Source: Archangium violaceum
Lineage (GTDB): Bacteria > Myxococcota > Myxococcia > Myxococcales > Myxococcaceae
NCBI RefSeq assembly: GCF_016887565.1
Contig: NZ_CP069396.1
Location: forward strand, 11,452,001-11,516,000
Direction: 5' to 3'
DNA length: 64,000 nucleotides
Below are positions 1 to 7,858 of the stretch, piece after piece; position 1 is the stretch's first letter, and each line of letters begins with the position of its first letter. The notes below the pieces were generated by a model. It was not told the DNA's origin and searched no databases. It worked only from the letters and a program-made list of their open reading frames with translations. The translations under genes were made by a program, and so were the position numbers.

Positions 1-351
1 CAGCAGGTAGCGGAGGCTCCACTCCTGGGCCAGACGCACCATGGCGTCGTAGACGGCGGTGTCGCCGTGCGGGTGGTACTTACCAATCACGTCACCCACC
101 ACGCGCGCGCTCTTCTTGTAGGCACGGTTGTGGTAGTTGCCCAGGTCGTTCATCGCGTACAGCACGCGGCGATGCACGGGCTTGAGGCCGTCACGGACGT
201 CGGGCAGCGCGCGCCCGATGATGACGGACATCGAGTAGTCGAGATACGAACGGCGCATCTCGTCTTCGATGTTGACGGGGATGAGTTCTCCCACGCTGCC
301 CTGAGGAGGAGCGGGGGGCGTTGCCGGCTTGTCGGTGGTGTCGTCGGCCAT
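1..351 (-). CDS. gyrA: DNA gyrase subunit A, N-terminal part (cut by window edge)
   Basis: Only the first 117 residues are in the window; the gene continues past position 1. After a proline-rich extension of about 25 residues comes the GyrA winged-helix start, with the [14 protein letters not shown] block at residues 49-62 and the quinolone-resistance region [12 protein letters not shown] at 91-102. GyrA is the DNA-cleaving subunit of type II topoisomerase; its active-site tyrosine would lie just beyond the edge. Thr98 sits where E. coli has Ser83 and Asp102 matches E. coli Asp87. The ATG at 351 is the only start that gives an intact N-terminus. Identification is secure from the sequence. Confidence 0.97.
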   Translation of the reverse strand, partial: MADDTTDKPATPPAPPQGSVGELIPVNIEDEMRRSYLDYSMSVIIGRALPDVRDGLKPVHRRVLYAMNDLGNYHNRAYKKSARVVGDVIGKYHPHGDTAVYDAMVRLAQEWSLRYLL

Positions 352-536
352 GAAATCGAGGGTCAGGGGTGGGGCCCGCACGATGGGGGCCCGTCAGGGT
401 AACGTGCCTACGTAACCCCCGGATTTTCCAGCGTCAACAAGGGAAACACGGGGGTGACGAGGGGTAGGCGGAAAGAGGAGCCAGAAGTCGCCTGGCTGGG
501 GGGCATCGGACACCTCGTCCGACCCCATCCGAACCT

Positions 537-1691
537 CTAACCGATGACCGAGCGCGCTTGTTGCACCAGATTCACCAGGCGTGACGAATCCCTCCACCCG
601 CGCAGGGCGGAGCTTCCAATTCCGTGCCTCTGGATGAGTTCCCGGAGGACTCCGCGAACCCGCTCGCCATCCGCGCCGCCGCGCGACTCATCCGCCCGCC
701 AGGCCAGCTCCTCCAGGCGAGCCCAGCGCGCGGCCAGCCAGCGCTCCTCCTCGGGAATATCCTGGCGCTGAGCGTCCCACAGCTCATAGGCCACTTCGAT
801 CAGTGCCGCCCGGGCGTCCGCCAGGCGTTCCGTGGCCAACAGCCGGATGCGCGGGACGTACTCGCGCTCGAACATCCACCAGAGCACCTCGGGGAACTCG
901 GCGTCCTCGAGCACCAGCGGGGCCACCCGAGCCTGGGCCATCCGGCTCAGCAGGGCATGGGCCTCCTGGAACCAGTAGGCGGCGTGCAACAGGCGCTCGG
1001 GGCCGTTGCGCGGCGGGTGGAGCGGCGCCCGGGTGGACTGCTTGCGGAAATCCTCCACCATGCCGCCAATCGCATCCACTCCGGAGAGCCGGTTCCACAA
1101 CGACACCAGCGCCGCCTGTCCTCTCGGCCACCACAGGCTCAGCTCCTCCCGTTGCGCGCTCGTGAACGGGATGCGGCCCGTGATTGGCAGGGGCCGCGCG
1201 AAGAGCGACTCCAGCAGCTCCCCGAAGGCCGAGGCCTCCCGGAGCGCCGGCAGCGTGTCCGGGAGCACCTCCACCGCCGTGCTCCACCGCTGCTGGGGCG
1301 GCACCATGCGCGGGATGGTGAGCAGCCAGTCCTCCAGGGCCACCATCAGGCTCCCGAGGGGCTCTTGGGCGCTCCGCCCCAGCTTGCGAGCCAGGTCCCG
1401 GGCGAGCTGGTCCCTCAGCGAGCGCACCTCGAAGATGCCGCGGACGGTGGGGTTGCTGGTGGGCCAGGACTCGGCCTCGGCGCGGCGGACGGCGTAGGCG
1501 AGCACCTCGTCCACCTTCTGCTGATGGGCCGCCACCTCGCGCAGGAGGGGCATCTGCTTGCGCAGCGCCGCCTCCCACCCGGAATCGGCCAGGGCCAGCA
1601 CCAGGCCGTAGTAGCGCTTCCGGGCGGGCTCCAGCACCACTCCCCGGCCCTCCAGGCGCAACTGGTACTCGTCCTCGACGGGTGCTCCCAT
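537..1691 (-). CDS. hypothetical protein, 384 aa
   Basis: I do not recognise a family. The predicted protein is soluble, rich in Trp, Arg and Leu, largely helical in appearance, and has no signal peptide or membrane segment. An upstream extension of the frame to 1781 is possible, but the ATG at 1691 (MGAPVEDEYQ) is preferred because the extension is Arg/Pro-rich out-of-frame-like sequence. It lies 185 bp upstream of gyrA and about 25 bp downstream of the Lys/Ala-rich TPR gene, all on the same strand, so it may be co-transcribed with the latter. No function can be assigned. Confidence 0.75.
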   Translation of the reverse strand: MGAPVEDEYQLRLEGRGVVLEPARKRYYGLVLALADSGWEAALRKQMPLLREVAAHQQKVDEVLAYAVRRAEAESWPTSNPTVRGIFEVRSLRDQLARDLARKLGRSAQEPLGSLMVALEDWLLTIPRMVPPQQRWSTAVEVLPDTLPALREASAFGELLESLFARPLPITGRIPFTSAQREELSLWWPRGQAALVSLWNRLSGVDAIGGMVEDFRKQSTRAPLHPPRNGPERLLHAAYWFQEAHALLSRMAQARVAPLVLEDAEFPEVLWWMFEREYVPRIRLLATERLADARAALIEVAYELWDAQRQDIPEEERWLAARWARLEELAWRADESRGGADGERVRGVLRELIQRHGIGSSALRGWRDSSRLVNLVQQARSVIG

Positions 1692-1716
1692 GGTGGACGC
1701 AGTATAGCCCCGGGGC

Positions 1717-2523
1717 TCAGCTCGCCTGGGCCAGCGGATCCTTGGGACGCAGCGGGGTGGCGAGCCGCTCGGCCTCGGCACCCAGGGGACCCTCCGGGTC
1801 CAGCGACTTCGCGCGCTCGAAGGCGGCGAGGGCGCCCTCCCGGTCCCCCCTCAGCTTGAGCGCCACGCCCACGTTGAGGTGCGCGCCGACGTTGTCGCGG
1901 TCCATGGCGAGCGCCTCGCGGAAGTGGGCCAGGGCATCGTCCAGGTCACCAGCCAGCAGGGCCTCCTTGCCGGCCTGCACGCGCTTGTCCGCGTCGTTGA
2001 CGAACTCCACCTGCAGCAGGCTGCCGCCGGCCACGGTGACGATGAGCGCGCGGAGGATGCCACCCCAGTAGAAGGTGAGGCCCTCGGCGGCCACCACGGC
2101 GGCGATGGGCAGATCCGGCAGCAGCTGCTTGCCCCGGAACTTGAAGCGCACCTTGGTGTAGCGGCCCTTGTTGGCCCAGTGGACGAGCTCCTCGCGCATC
2201 TTGCGCAGGCTCTCCTCCACCCGCTTGGGGTCGATCTCGAAGGGCAGCGCGCGACCGCCCTCCACGGGCTCCCCGGCCGGCAGGGCCTTCATCTCGGGCG
2301 TCTCGGGCGTCTCGAGCGCCTCGCTCGGAGCGGTCTGCTCGGGCGCGGGGGGCGCCACCGGGGCGGCGCGCTTCTTCGCGGCGGCGGGTTTCTTCGCCGG
2401 AGCCACACGCTTCTTCACGGACGCGGGGCGCTTCTTCGCGGGGGCGGCGCTCTTCTTCTTCGGAGCCGCTCGGACGGCCTTCTTCTGGCTCGCCGAGGCC
2501 TTGCGGGGTGCGGTCTTCGCCAT
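1717..2523 (-). CDS. Lys/Ala/Pro-rich (histone H1-like) protein with C-terminal TPR
   Basis: 268 aa. Residues 1-60 are a run of short KKxxAP/KKRxA units resembling histone H1 tails and the basic tails of some bacterial DNA-binding proteins. A central globular part follows, and the C-terminus (about 195-260) contains tetratricopeptide repeats of the kind ALAHFREALAMDRDNVGAHLNVGVA. TPRs mediate protein contacts; the basic tail could bind nucleic acid, but that is inference. The ATG at 2523 begins exactly at the basic tail (MAKTAPRK). The gene is divergent from the DUF1579 gene at 2714. Confidence 0.8.
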   Translation of the reverse strand: MAKTAPRKASASQKKAVRAAPKKKSAAPAKKRPASVKKRVAPAKKPAAAKKRAAPVAPPAPEQTAPSEALETPETPEMKALPAGEPVEGGRALPFEIDPKRVEESLRKMREELVHWANKGRYTKVRFKFRGKQLLPDLPIAAVVAAEGLTFYWGGILRALIVTVAGGSLLQVEFVNDADKRVQAGKEALLAGDLDDALAHFREALAMDRDNVGAHLNVGVALKLRGDREGALAAFERAKSLDPEGPLGAEAERLATPLRPKDPLAQAS

Positions 2524-2572
2524 GGACGCGACTCTAACCAGTCGCGGGCCGGCTTGCTCGTCGAGGCGCACC

Positions 2573-2593
2573 GACATGTCGATCCGACACGTC
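2573..2593. promoter_or_regulatory. 21-bp imperfect palindrome, candidate enhancer site
   Basis: GACATGTCG, then ATC, then CGACACGTC: nine-base arms with one mismatch. It lies about 70-90 bp upstream of the predicted -24 element at 2664, a usual distance for binding of a sigma54 activator. A second inverted repeat, GTCTG-N6-CAGAC, lies at 2634-2649. Which protein binds is unknown. Confidence 0.35.
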
Positions 2594-2663
2594 AACGCCG
2601 CGTCAATGAGCAGTCTGAAGGGCGGCGTCCGGCGTCTGGCCCGTCAGACACGCGTGCTTTGCA

Positions 2664-2679
2664 TGGCATGCGCTTTGCG
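2664..2679 (+). promoter_or_regulatory. sigma54 (-24/-12) promoter of the DUF1579 gene
   Basis: TGGCATGCGCTTTGCG matches the TGGCAC-N5-TTGC consensus closely, with GG and GC separated by exactly ten bases. The predicted transcript would begin near 2690, about 24 nt before the ATG at 2714. Confidence 0.55.
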
Positions 2680-2713
2680 TCTGAATCCGGATATCGAGGA
2701 GAGAGAAGAAGTC

Positions 2714-3265
2714 ATGGACACGAGCAGGAAGACGGCGTTGGCAACCGACTCGCGGATCGACCCCCAGGCCGAACGCTTCATGGAAGAGACGGTCCACCAC
2801 GCCCAACCCTGTTCCGCTCACGCGCTCCTGGCCTCGTGGGCCGGTACCTGGAAGGTGCGGACGAGGAACTGGATGGGCTCGTGGGTGGAGTCGACGGGCA
2901 CGGTGAAGATGCGGATGACGCTCGGCGGGCGCTACCTCGAGGAGACCTATACCAGCACCGTCCTGGGCCATTCCTTCGAGGGACGCACCGTCTACGGCTA
3001 CGACAACGCCCAGGACGTGTTCGTGATGATGACGTACGGCAGCATGGGCACGGGCCTCACCCTGCGCGAGGGCACGCTCGATGCGAGCGGCAGGGTCATC
3101 ACCTTCCGGAACGCGACCGGCGGGAGCGAGCGCGTGGTGATTCGCATGGAGGGCCCCAACGCGCTCGTCGCGGAGATGTTCGATGGGGAGCCGGGCCCCG
3201 ATGAGGTGCGGGTGGTGGAAGCCAGGTACACCCGCGCTCGCTCCGTCTGGGGACTCGGCACCTGA
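2714..3265 (+). CDS. DUF1579 family protein
   Basis: 183 aa, a lipocalin-like beta-rich protein of the DUF1579 family, recognised from the GTWKVRTRNWMG opening near residue 45, the LGGRYLEETY strand and the FEGRTVYGYDNAQDVFVMM block. Function in this family is unknown. A purine-rich ribosome site (GGAGAGAGAAG) precedes the ATG, and a sigma54-type promoter lies just upstream, which suggests induction by an enhancer-binding activator, as in development or stress. It converges on ung with a 12-bp gap. Confidence 0.85.
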   Translation: MDTSRKTALATDSRIDPQAERFMEETVHHAQPCSAHALLASWAGTWKVRTRNWMGSWVESTGTVKMRMTLGGRYLEETYTSTVLGHSFEGRTVYGYDNAQDVFVMMTYGSMGTGLTLREGTLDASGRVITFRNATGGSERVVIRMEGPNALVAEMFDGEPGPDEVRVVEARYTRARSVWGLGT

Positions 3266-3277
3266 GGCATCCCCCCC

Positions 3278-3961
3278 TCACGCCGGCAGGCGCCAGTCGA
3301 TGGGCTCGCGCCCCGCCTTCTTCAGCGCCTCGTTGGTGAGGCTGAAGGGCTTGCTCCCGAAGAAGCCCTTCTTCGCCGACAGCGGCGAGGGATGCGGTGC
3401 CTTCAGGACGATGTGCCGCGAGGTGTCGATGAGCGCCTCCTTCTTCTGCGCGTAGCTGCCCCACAGCAGGAACACCACCGGCTCCGGCTCGTCGCTCACC
3501 TTCTGGATGACCGCGTCGGTGAAGGCCTCCCAGCCGTGCCCCTCGTGGGCGTTGGCCTGCCCCTCGCGCACCGTCAGCACCGCGTTGAGCAGCAGCACCC
3601 CCTGCTTCGCCCACGGCACCAGCGAGCCGTCCTTCGGCTTCGGCACGCCCAGGTCGCTCTGGAGCTCCTTGAAGATGTTCACCAGCGAGGGCGGTGGCTT
3701 CACCCCCGGCTGCACCGAGAACGCCAGCCCGTGCGCCTGTCCCGGCCCGTGGTACGGGTCCTGCCCGAGCAACAGCACCTTCACCTCGTCGTACGGCGTC
3801 AGCCGGAAGGCCGAGAACAGGTCCTCCTCGGACGGGTACACCGTGTGCTCGCGCCGCTCCCGCGTGACGAACGCCTCCAGCTCCGCGAACCCAGGGCTCG
3901 CCAGCACGTCCTTCAGCACCTTCTTCCAGTCCGCCGGCAGCCGGTCCTTCATCGCACCCAT
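3278..3961 (-). CDS. ung: uracil-DNA glycosylase (family 1)
   Basis: 227 aa, normal length for the family. It removes uracil from DNA as the first step of base excision repair. The water-activating motif GQDPYH is at residues 66-71 (Asp68 catalytic) and the DNA-intercalating motif HPSPLS is at 190-195; LLLNAVLTV is also conserved. Two starts are possible, Met1 or Met4 (MKDRLP). It stands alone between a convergent DUF1579 gene and a divergent glycosyltransferase-like gene. Confidence 0.97.
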   Translation of the reverse strand: MGAMKDRLPADWKKVLKDVLASPGFAELEAFVTRERREHTVYPSEEDLFSAFRLTPYDEVKVLLLGQDPYHGPGQAHGLAFSVQPGVKPPPSLVNIFKELQSDLGVPKPKDGSLVPWAKQGVLLLNAVLTVREGQANAHEGHGWEAFTDAVIQKVSDEPEPVVFLLWGSYAQKKEALIDTSRHIVLKAPHPSPLSAKKGFFGSKPFSLTNEALKKAGREPIDWRLPA

Positions 3962-4152
3962 CGCGCCTCCGAGTCAGGGCTCATCACCTACGGAGCACCC
4001 GTCCACCCTACTTCAGCGGTCATGTGGCGTGGGTGTCTTTTTCACGTCGGTCCGATTCACGGTGGGTCGAGCATTCCAGGCCGGGCCATACCTCGCGTAT
4101 TGAGGAGTCGAGGATGCGCCCCGGGTGGACCGGGGCGGGAGGAGGTCTACAC

Positions 4153-4986
4153 ATGGGAGCGCCGAGACTCGCGTTCACGGTGATGCACGCCGCCTTCGAT
4201 CCCACACGGGTGGAGCTGGCGCGGAGGTTGGAGGAGCGGTTGCGCCAGTCGCTGGGCACGAGGGACGTGCTCCACGTGGAGCGGGACACCGTGCGCCGTG
4301 GCGTGTGGAACGTGGCCAGCGCGTGCTGGCGGTGGGGCATCGCCCAGGCCGAGCACGGCATCACCCACGTGGTGCTGCTCAATGACGACGCCGTGCCCTG
4401 CGCCGGCTTCGTGGAGGCGGTCCGCGCGGCGCTGGCCGTGAGGCCTCGGCACCCCGTCTGCTTCTACGCGAACCATGAGACGGCGCGGCTCGCGTACGAG
4501 CAGGGAGATGCGTGGTGGACCTCGGACGATGGGCTGGTGGGTGTGACGTGCGCTCTTCCGGTGGAGCTGGCGCGCGACTTCCTGGAGTGGGAGCACGCCT
4601 CGCTGGTGGAGCGCCCCCCTCCGGGGCTCTCGGACGACGGGCGGCTCAACGTGTGGGCCATGGCGCACGAGCGGAAGATCTGGCACGCCAGGGGCCTCGT
4701 GGAGCATGCCATCCCGGACGAGAGCCTCATCGGCAACCAGGGGCATGAGGGGCGCACCTCGCTCACGCCCCTGCCGGCCAGTGAGGAGGAGGCCCGTGCC
4801 ATCGACTGGACCCGGGGGCTGGAGGAGCCGCTGCACGTGCTGGTGTACGGGGTCTCTCCCATCCACCTGCTGAGGGAGATCAAGCCCGAGGTGCGCTCCC
4901 GGATGGGGCTGGAGCAGGTCGTCGATCGCCTCTGGGGCGAGGCGGCACCCCGGGCGCGTGAGTTCTACGGCCGCATGAGGCCGTGA
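4153..4986 (+). CDS. glycosyltransferase-like protein (GT-A-type DD motif)
   Basis: 277 aa. The block THVVLLNDDAVPCAGF at about residues 71-86 resembles the strand and metal-binding acidic motif of family 2 (GT-A) glycosyltransferases, and the flanking helix and PRHPVCFY strand fit that fold. The rest is divergent, so substrate and activity are unknown. The ATG at 4153 is supported by GGGAGGAGGT seven bases upstream; the open frame reaches to 4024 but lacks a better start. A strong hairpin at 5040-5062 follows the gene. Confidence 0.6.
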   Translation: MGAPRLAFTVMHAAFDPTRVELARRLEERLRQSLGTRDVLHVERDTVRRGVWNVASACWRWGIAQAEHGITHVVLLNDDAVPCAGFVEAVRAALAVRPRHPVCFYANHETARLAYEQGDAWWTSDDGLVGVTCALPVELARDFLEWEHASLVERPPPGLSDDGRLNVWAMAHERKIWHARGLVEHAIPDESLIGNQGHEGRTSLTPLPASEEEARAIDWTRGLEEPLHVLVYGVSPIHLLREIKPEVRSRMGLEQVVDRLWGEAAPRAREFYGRMRP

Positions 4987-5039
4987 CACAGGCGGAACAC
5001 CCGCGTTTCCCCCCGTCCGCCGCCCCACCTGACAAGCAA

Positions 5040-5062
5040 CCGAGCCCTCCTCTTGGGCTCGG
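5040..5062 (+). terminator. hairpin between the glycosyltransferase-like gene and the CpaF-type gene
   Basis: CCGAGCCC and GGGCTCGG form a perfect 8-bp stem with a 7-nt loop, 54 bp after the upstream stop and 30 bp before the downstream start. There is no T tract, so it may be a weak or Rho-aided terminator or a leader hairpin. Confidence 0.5.
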
Positions 5063-5091
5063 GCCATTGTCGGGCTACCCTCGGGGACGCC

Positions 5092-6861
5092 ATGTCGATG
5101 TACAACGAGTCGCTCCGCGCGTTCCTCAAGCCCGTCCTCCCCTATCTCGACGACCCGTCGGTCTCAGAGATCATGATCAACGGGCCCACCGATGTCTGGA
5201 TCGAACGCAAGGGCAAGGTCTCCAAGACCGATGCCACGTTCACCGAGGAAGGTCTGATCGGCGCCGCGCGCAACATGGCGCAGTTCGTCGGCCGCCTCCT
5301 CAACGACGAGCGTCCCCGCCTCGACGCGCGCCTGCCCGACGGCAGCCGCATCCACGTCGTCATCCCGCCCATCGCCCGCAAGGGCACCACCATCTCCATC
5401 CGCAAGTTCTTCAAGGACAAGCTCACCATCGAGTCCTTGATCAAGTTCAAGTCGATGACCAAGGAGATGGCGCGCCTCATCGACGCGGGCATCCACACCA
5501 AGCTCAACATGCTGGTGTCCGGCGGCACGGGCTCGGGCAAGACGACCCTGCTCAACATCGTCTCCTCCCTCATCCCCGACGAGGAGCGCATCCTCACCAT
5601 CGAGGACTCGGCCGAGCTCCAGCTCAACCAGTCCCACCTCGTCCCCTTCGAGAGCCGGCCCCCGGACAAGTTCGGCAAGGGCGGCGTGGACATGGGAGAC
5701 CTGCTGCACTCGGCCCTGCGTCTGCGCCCGGACCGCATCGTCGTGGGCGAGGTGCGCGGCGGCGAGGCCTTCCACCTCGTTCAGGCGATGAACACGGGCC
5801 ACGGCGGTTCGCTCGCCACCACCCACGCCAACACCCCCACGGACACGCTGCGCCGCATCGAGTCGCTGTGCCTCATGTCCGGCATCGAGCTGCCCATGGT
5901 GGCCATCCGCGCCCAGGTGGCCAGCGCCATCAACTTCGTCATCTGCTGCGAGCGCCTCCACGACGGCAGCCGCAAGACGATTGCCCTCTCCGAGGTGCTC
6001 CCGCTCAGCGAGAAGGGCGAGTACCGCACCCAGGACATCTTCGTCTTCACCCCGGTGACGAAGGACGAGGACGGCCACATCCTCGGCTACCACGCGCCCA
6101 CCGGCATCATCCCCACCTTCGTGGACAGGGCGCGCGCCTACGGCTTCTCCGACCTGGACGAGTCCTTCTTCGACCCGGCCACCTACGGCCTGCCCCCGCC
6201 CCCCTCCTTCCGCCTGGGCGAGACGTACGCCGTGCGCTGGGCCCCCTCGCTCAAGCACCGCGAGCGCGGCGAGCGCGACCCGGACAGCTTCAAGAAGGAG
6301 TGGCTGGCCTTCGAGCAGCGGCTCAAGGACGAGGCCCACGACGCCAAGGACGGCAAGCCCCCGGCGCCCGCCACCCCGGCGGTGCAGGTGCAGGTGCCCG
6401 CCAACCTGCCCACCCCGCCCAAGGCGCCCGCCGCCCGCGGCGGCCCCGCCCTCCGGCCCAACCTTCCCGCCAACAAGCCCCCTCCTCCCCCGGATGACGA
6501 CCGGACGCCGCCGCCCACGCGCAACCCCTTCGCCTCCGAGGAGGATGGACCCGGCGCCCCGGACGACGAGCCCAAGGTGCAGGTGGCCGCGGACCTCCTG
6601 GCCGAGGACGAGACCCAGGGCCGCGGCATCGTCCCGCCGCGCCCCACCCGCTCGTCCACGCCCCAGCCGCAGCGCTCGGGCCCCACCACCGGCGTCCGCC
6701 CCGCGATGGCTCCTCCCGCCCGCCGGCCCGCCGCCATGCCCCCCGCCCGGCCCGCCCTCGCCCCTCCCGTGCCCGACGAGGACCTGGAGGACGAGCCCCG
6801 GGAGCTGGACAACTCCGAGAAGACACACATCCGGCCCATGCCGGACAAGCCGCGCCGCTGA
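5092..6861 (+). CDS. CpaF/TadA-type secretion ATPase with long Pro-rich tail
   Basis: 589 aa. Residues 1-420 are a type II/IV secretion ATPase of the CpaF (TadA) subfamily: GGTGSGKTT Walker A at about 143-151, an EDSAELQL Asp box, LRPDRIVVGEVRGGEAF Walker B, and the TGHGGSLATTHAN His box. Such ATPases power Tad/Flp pili or related export. Residues 430-589 are a disordered Pro/Ala/Asp-rich tail, unusual for CpaF. No other tad genes are nearby, so this is an orphan copy whose partner machine is unknown. The ATG at 5092 (MSMYNES) fits the family N-terminus better than the earlier Met in the open frame. Confidence 0.92.
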   Translation: MSMYNESLRAFLKPVLPYLDDPSVSEIMINGPTDVWIERKGKVSKTDATFTEEGLIGAARNMAQFVGRLLNDERPRLDARLPDGSRIHVVIPPIARKGTTISIRKFFKDKLTIESLIKFKSMTKEMARLIDAGIHTKLNMLVSGGTGSGKTTLLNIVSSLIPDEERILTIEDSAELQLNQSHLVPFESRPPDKFGKGGVDMGDLLHSALRLRPDRIVVGEVRGGEAFHLVQAMNTGHGGSLATTHANTPTDTLRRIESLCLMSGIELPMVAIRAQVASAINFVICCERLHDGSRKTIALSEVLPLSEKGEYRTQDIFVFTPVTKDEDGHILGYHAPTGIIPTFVDRARAYGFSDLDESFFDPATYGLPPPPSFRLGETYAVRWAPSLKHRERGERDPDSFKKEWLAFEQRLKDEAHDAKDGKPPAPATPAVQVQVPANLPTPPKAPAARGGPALRPNLPANKPPPPPDDDRTPPPTRNPFASEEDGPGAPDDEPKVQVAADLLAEDETQGRGIVPPRPTRSSTPQPQRSGPTTGVRPAMAPPARRPAAMPPARPALAPPVPDEDLEDEPRELDNSEKTHIRPMPDKPRR

Positions 6862-6952
6862 GCCCCTCCGGGCGCCTCCGCCCATCGCGCACCCGGCGTC
6901 ACTGACGGTACGTCTCCTTGCGGCAAGCGCTACATGAGGGGAAAGTGGCGCC

Positions 6953-7858
6953 GTGTTCCTTCCACTCCTCGCCACGCTCGCCGTGCTCGGCCAGGCGCCC
7001 GCGTCCTCCGAGGCGCCCCTCACCGTGCTGATCGCCCCGCCCGAGGCCGCGGGCGTCCCCTCCCACATCATCTCCTTCGCCCAGGAGCATGTGGCCGAGC
7101 AGCTCAAGACGCAGGGCCTGCAGGTGGTCCTCACCTCGGACTTGTCCCAGCTGCTGTCGCCCGCCCAGCGCAAGTCGGTGCTCGGGTGCAACCGGCTGGA
7201 GCCCGCCTGCCGCATCACCCTGGGCGAGGCGGCCGAGGCCGACGTGGTGATGATCACCGAGCTGGTGCAGTTCCTCAGCGGCTACCGGGTGGGACTCAAG
7301 GCCTACGCCACGCGCGACGGCGAGCTGCTCGCCGAGCACTACGAGCCCGGAGTCCGCGAGGACCTGTTGCTCGACGCGCTCACCCGGGCCAGTGAACGGG
7401 TGGTGCCCCCGGTGCTCCAGGCCCTGCGCCCGACGCAGGCCCCCATCGTCGAGACGCCGCTGCCGGAGCTCACCCCGGTGCAGCCCCCCACGCAGCCGAA
7501 ACCCGAGCTGACGGCCACCCGCTCGGGCCCGCCGGGCTGGGCCTGGGTGCCCGCCGCCGGAGGCGCGGTGATGCTGGGCGTGGGGACGGTCTTCCTCGTG
7601 AAGGCGGGCCAGGACTACCAGGAGCTGAAGGACCAGAAGTTCGAGGACCTCGAACGCGGTGCCCAGCTCAAGGAGTCCGGCCAGAGAGCGCAGAACCTGA
7701 GCCGGATCGCCTATGCGGTGGGCGCGGCGGGCGTGGTGACGAGCGGGCTCATCTATCTGCTGTCGGGCAAGGACAAGAAAGAGGCGGTGGAGGTACGACC
7801 CACCGCTTCCGTGGGAAATGGCGGCGGGATGGTGGGGCTGGTGGGGACACTGCCGTGA
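6953..7858 (+). CDS. hypothetical envelope protein with N-terminal signal and two C-terminal membrane segments
   Basis: 301 aa, GTG start at 6953 preceded by a purine-rich GAGGGGAAAG. It begins with a short hydrophobic leader (FLPLLATLAVLG), then a domain of about 120 residues that resembles the periplasmic substrate-level domains seen beside TonB/PEGA-type lipoproteins (PPEAAGVPSHIISFAQEHVAEQL), a Pro-rich linker and two hydrophobic segments near 196-218 and 238-256. It overlaps the following glycine-rich lipoprotein start by the sequence GTGA, suggesting coupled translation. Function unknown. Confidence 0.75.
   Translation: MFLPLLATLAVLGQAPASSEAPLTVLIAPPEAAGVPSHIISFAQEHVAEQLKTQGLQVVLTSDLSQLLSPAQRKSVLGCNRLEPACRITLGEAAEADVVMITELVQFLSGYRVGLKAYATRDGELLAEHYEPGVREDLLLDALTRASERVVPPVLQALRPTQAPIVETPLPELTPVQPPTQPKPELTATRSGPPGWAWVPAAGGAVMLGVGTVFLVKAGQDYQELKDQKFEDLERGAQLKESGQRAQNLSRIAYAVGAAGVVTSGLIYLLSGKDKKEAVEVRPTASVGNGGGMVGLVGTLP

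Noticed and set aside
91-102. Quinolone-resistance mutation in gyrA (Thr98 at the Ser83 position)
   Set aside because: Thr at this position occurs naturally in many bacteria, so it cannot be read as an acquired mutation without a relative for comparison. The coordinates given are residue numbers.
394-597. 67-codon minus-strand open frame next to gyrA
   Set aside because: It overlaps the 3' end of the 384-aa gene in another frame and covers the likely gyrA promoter; composition is not gene-like.
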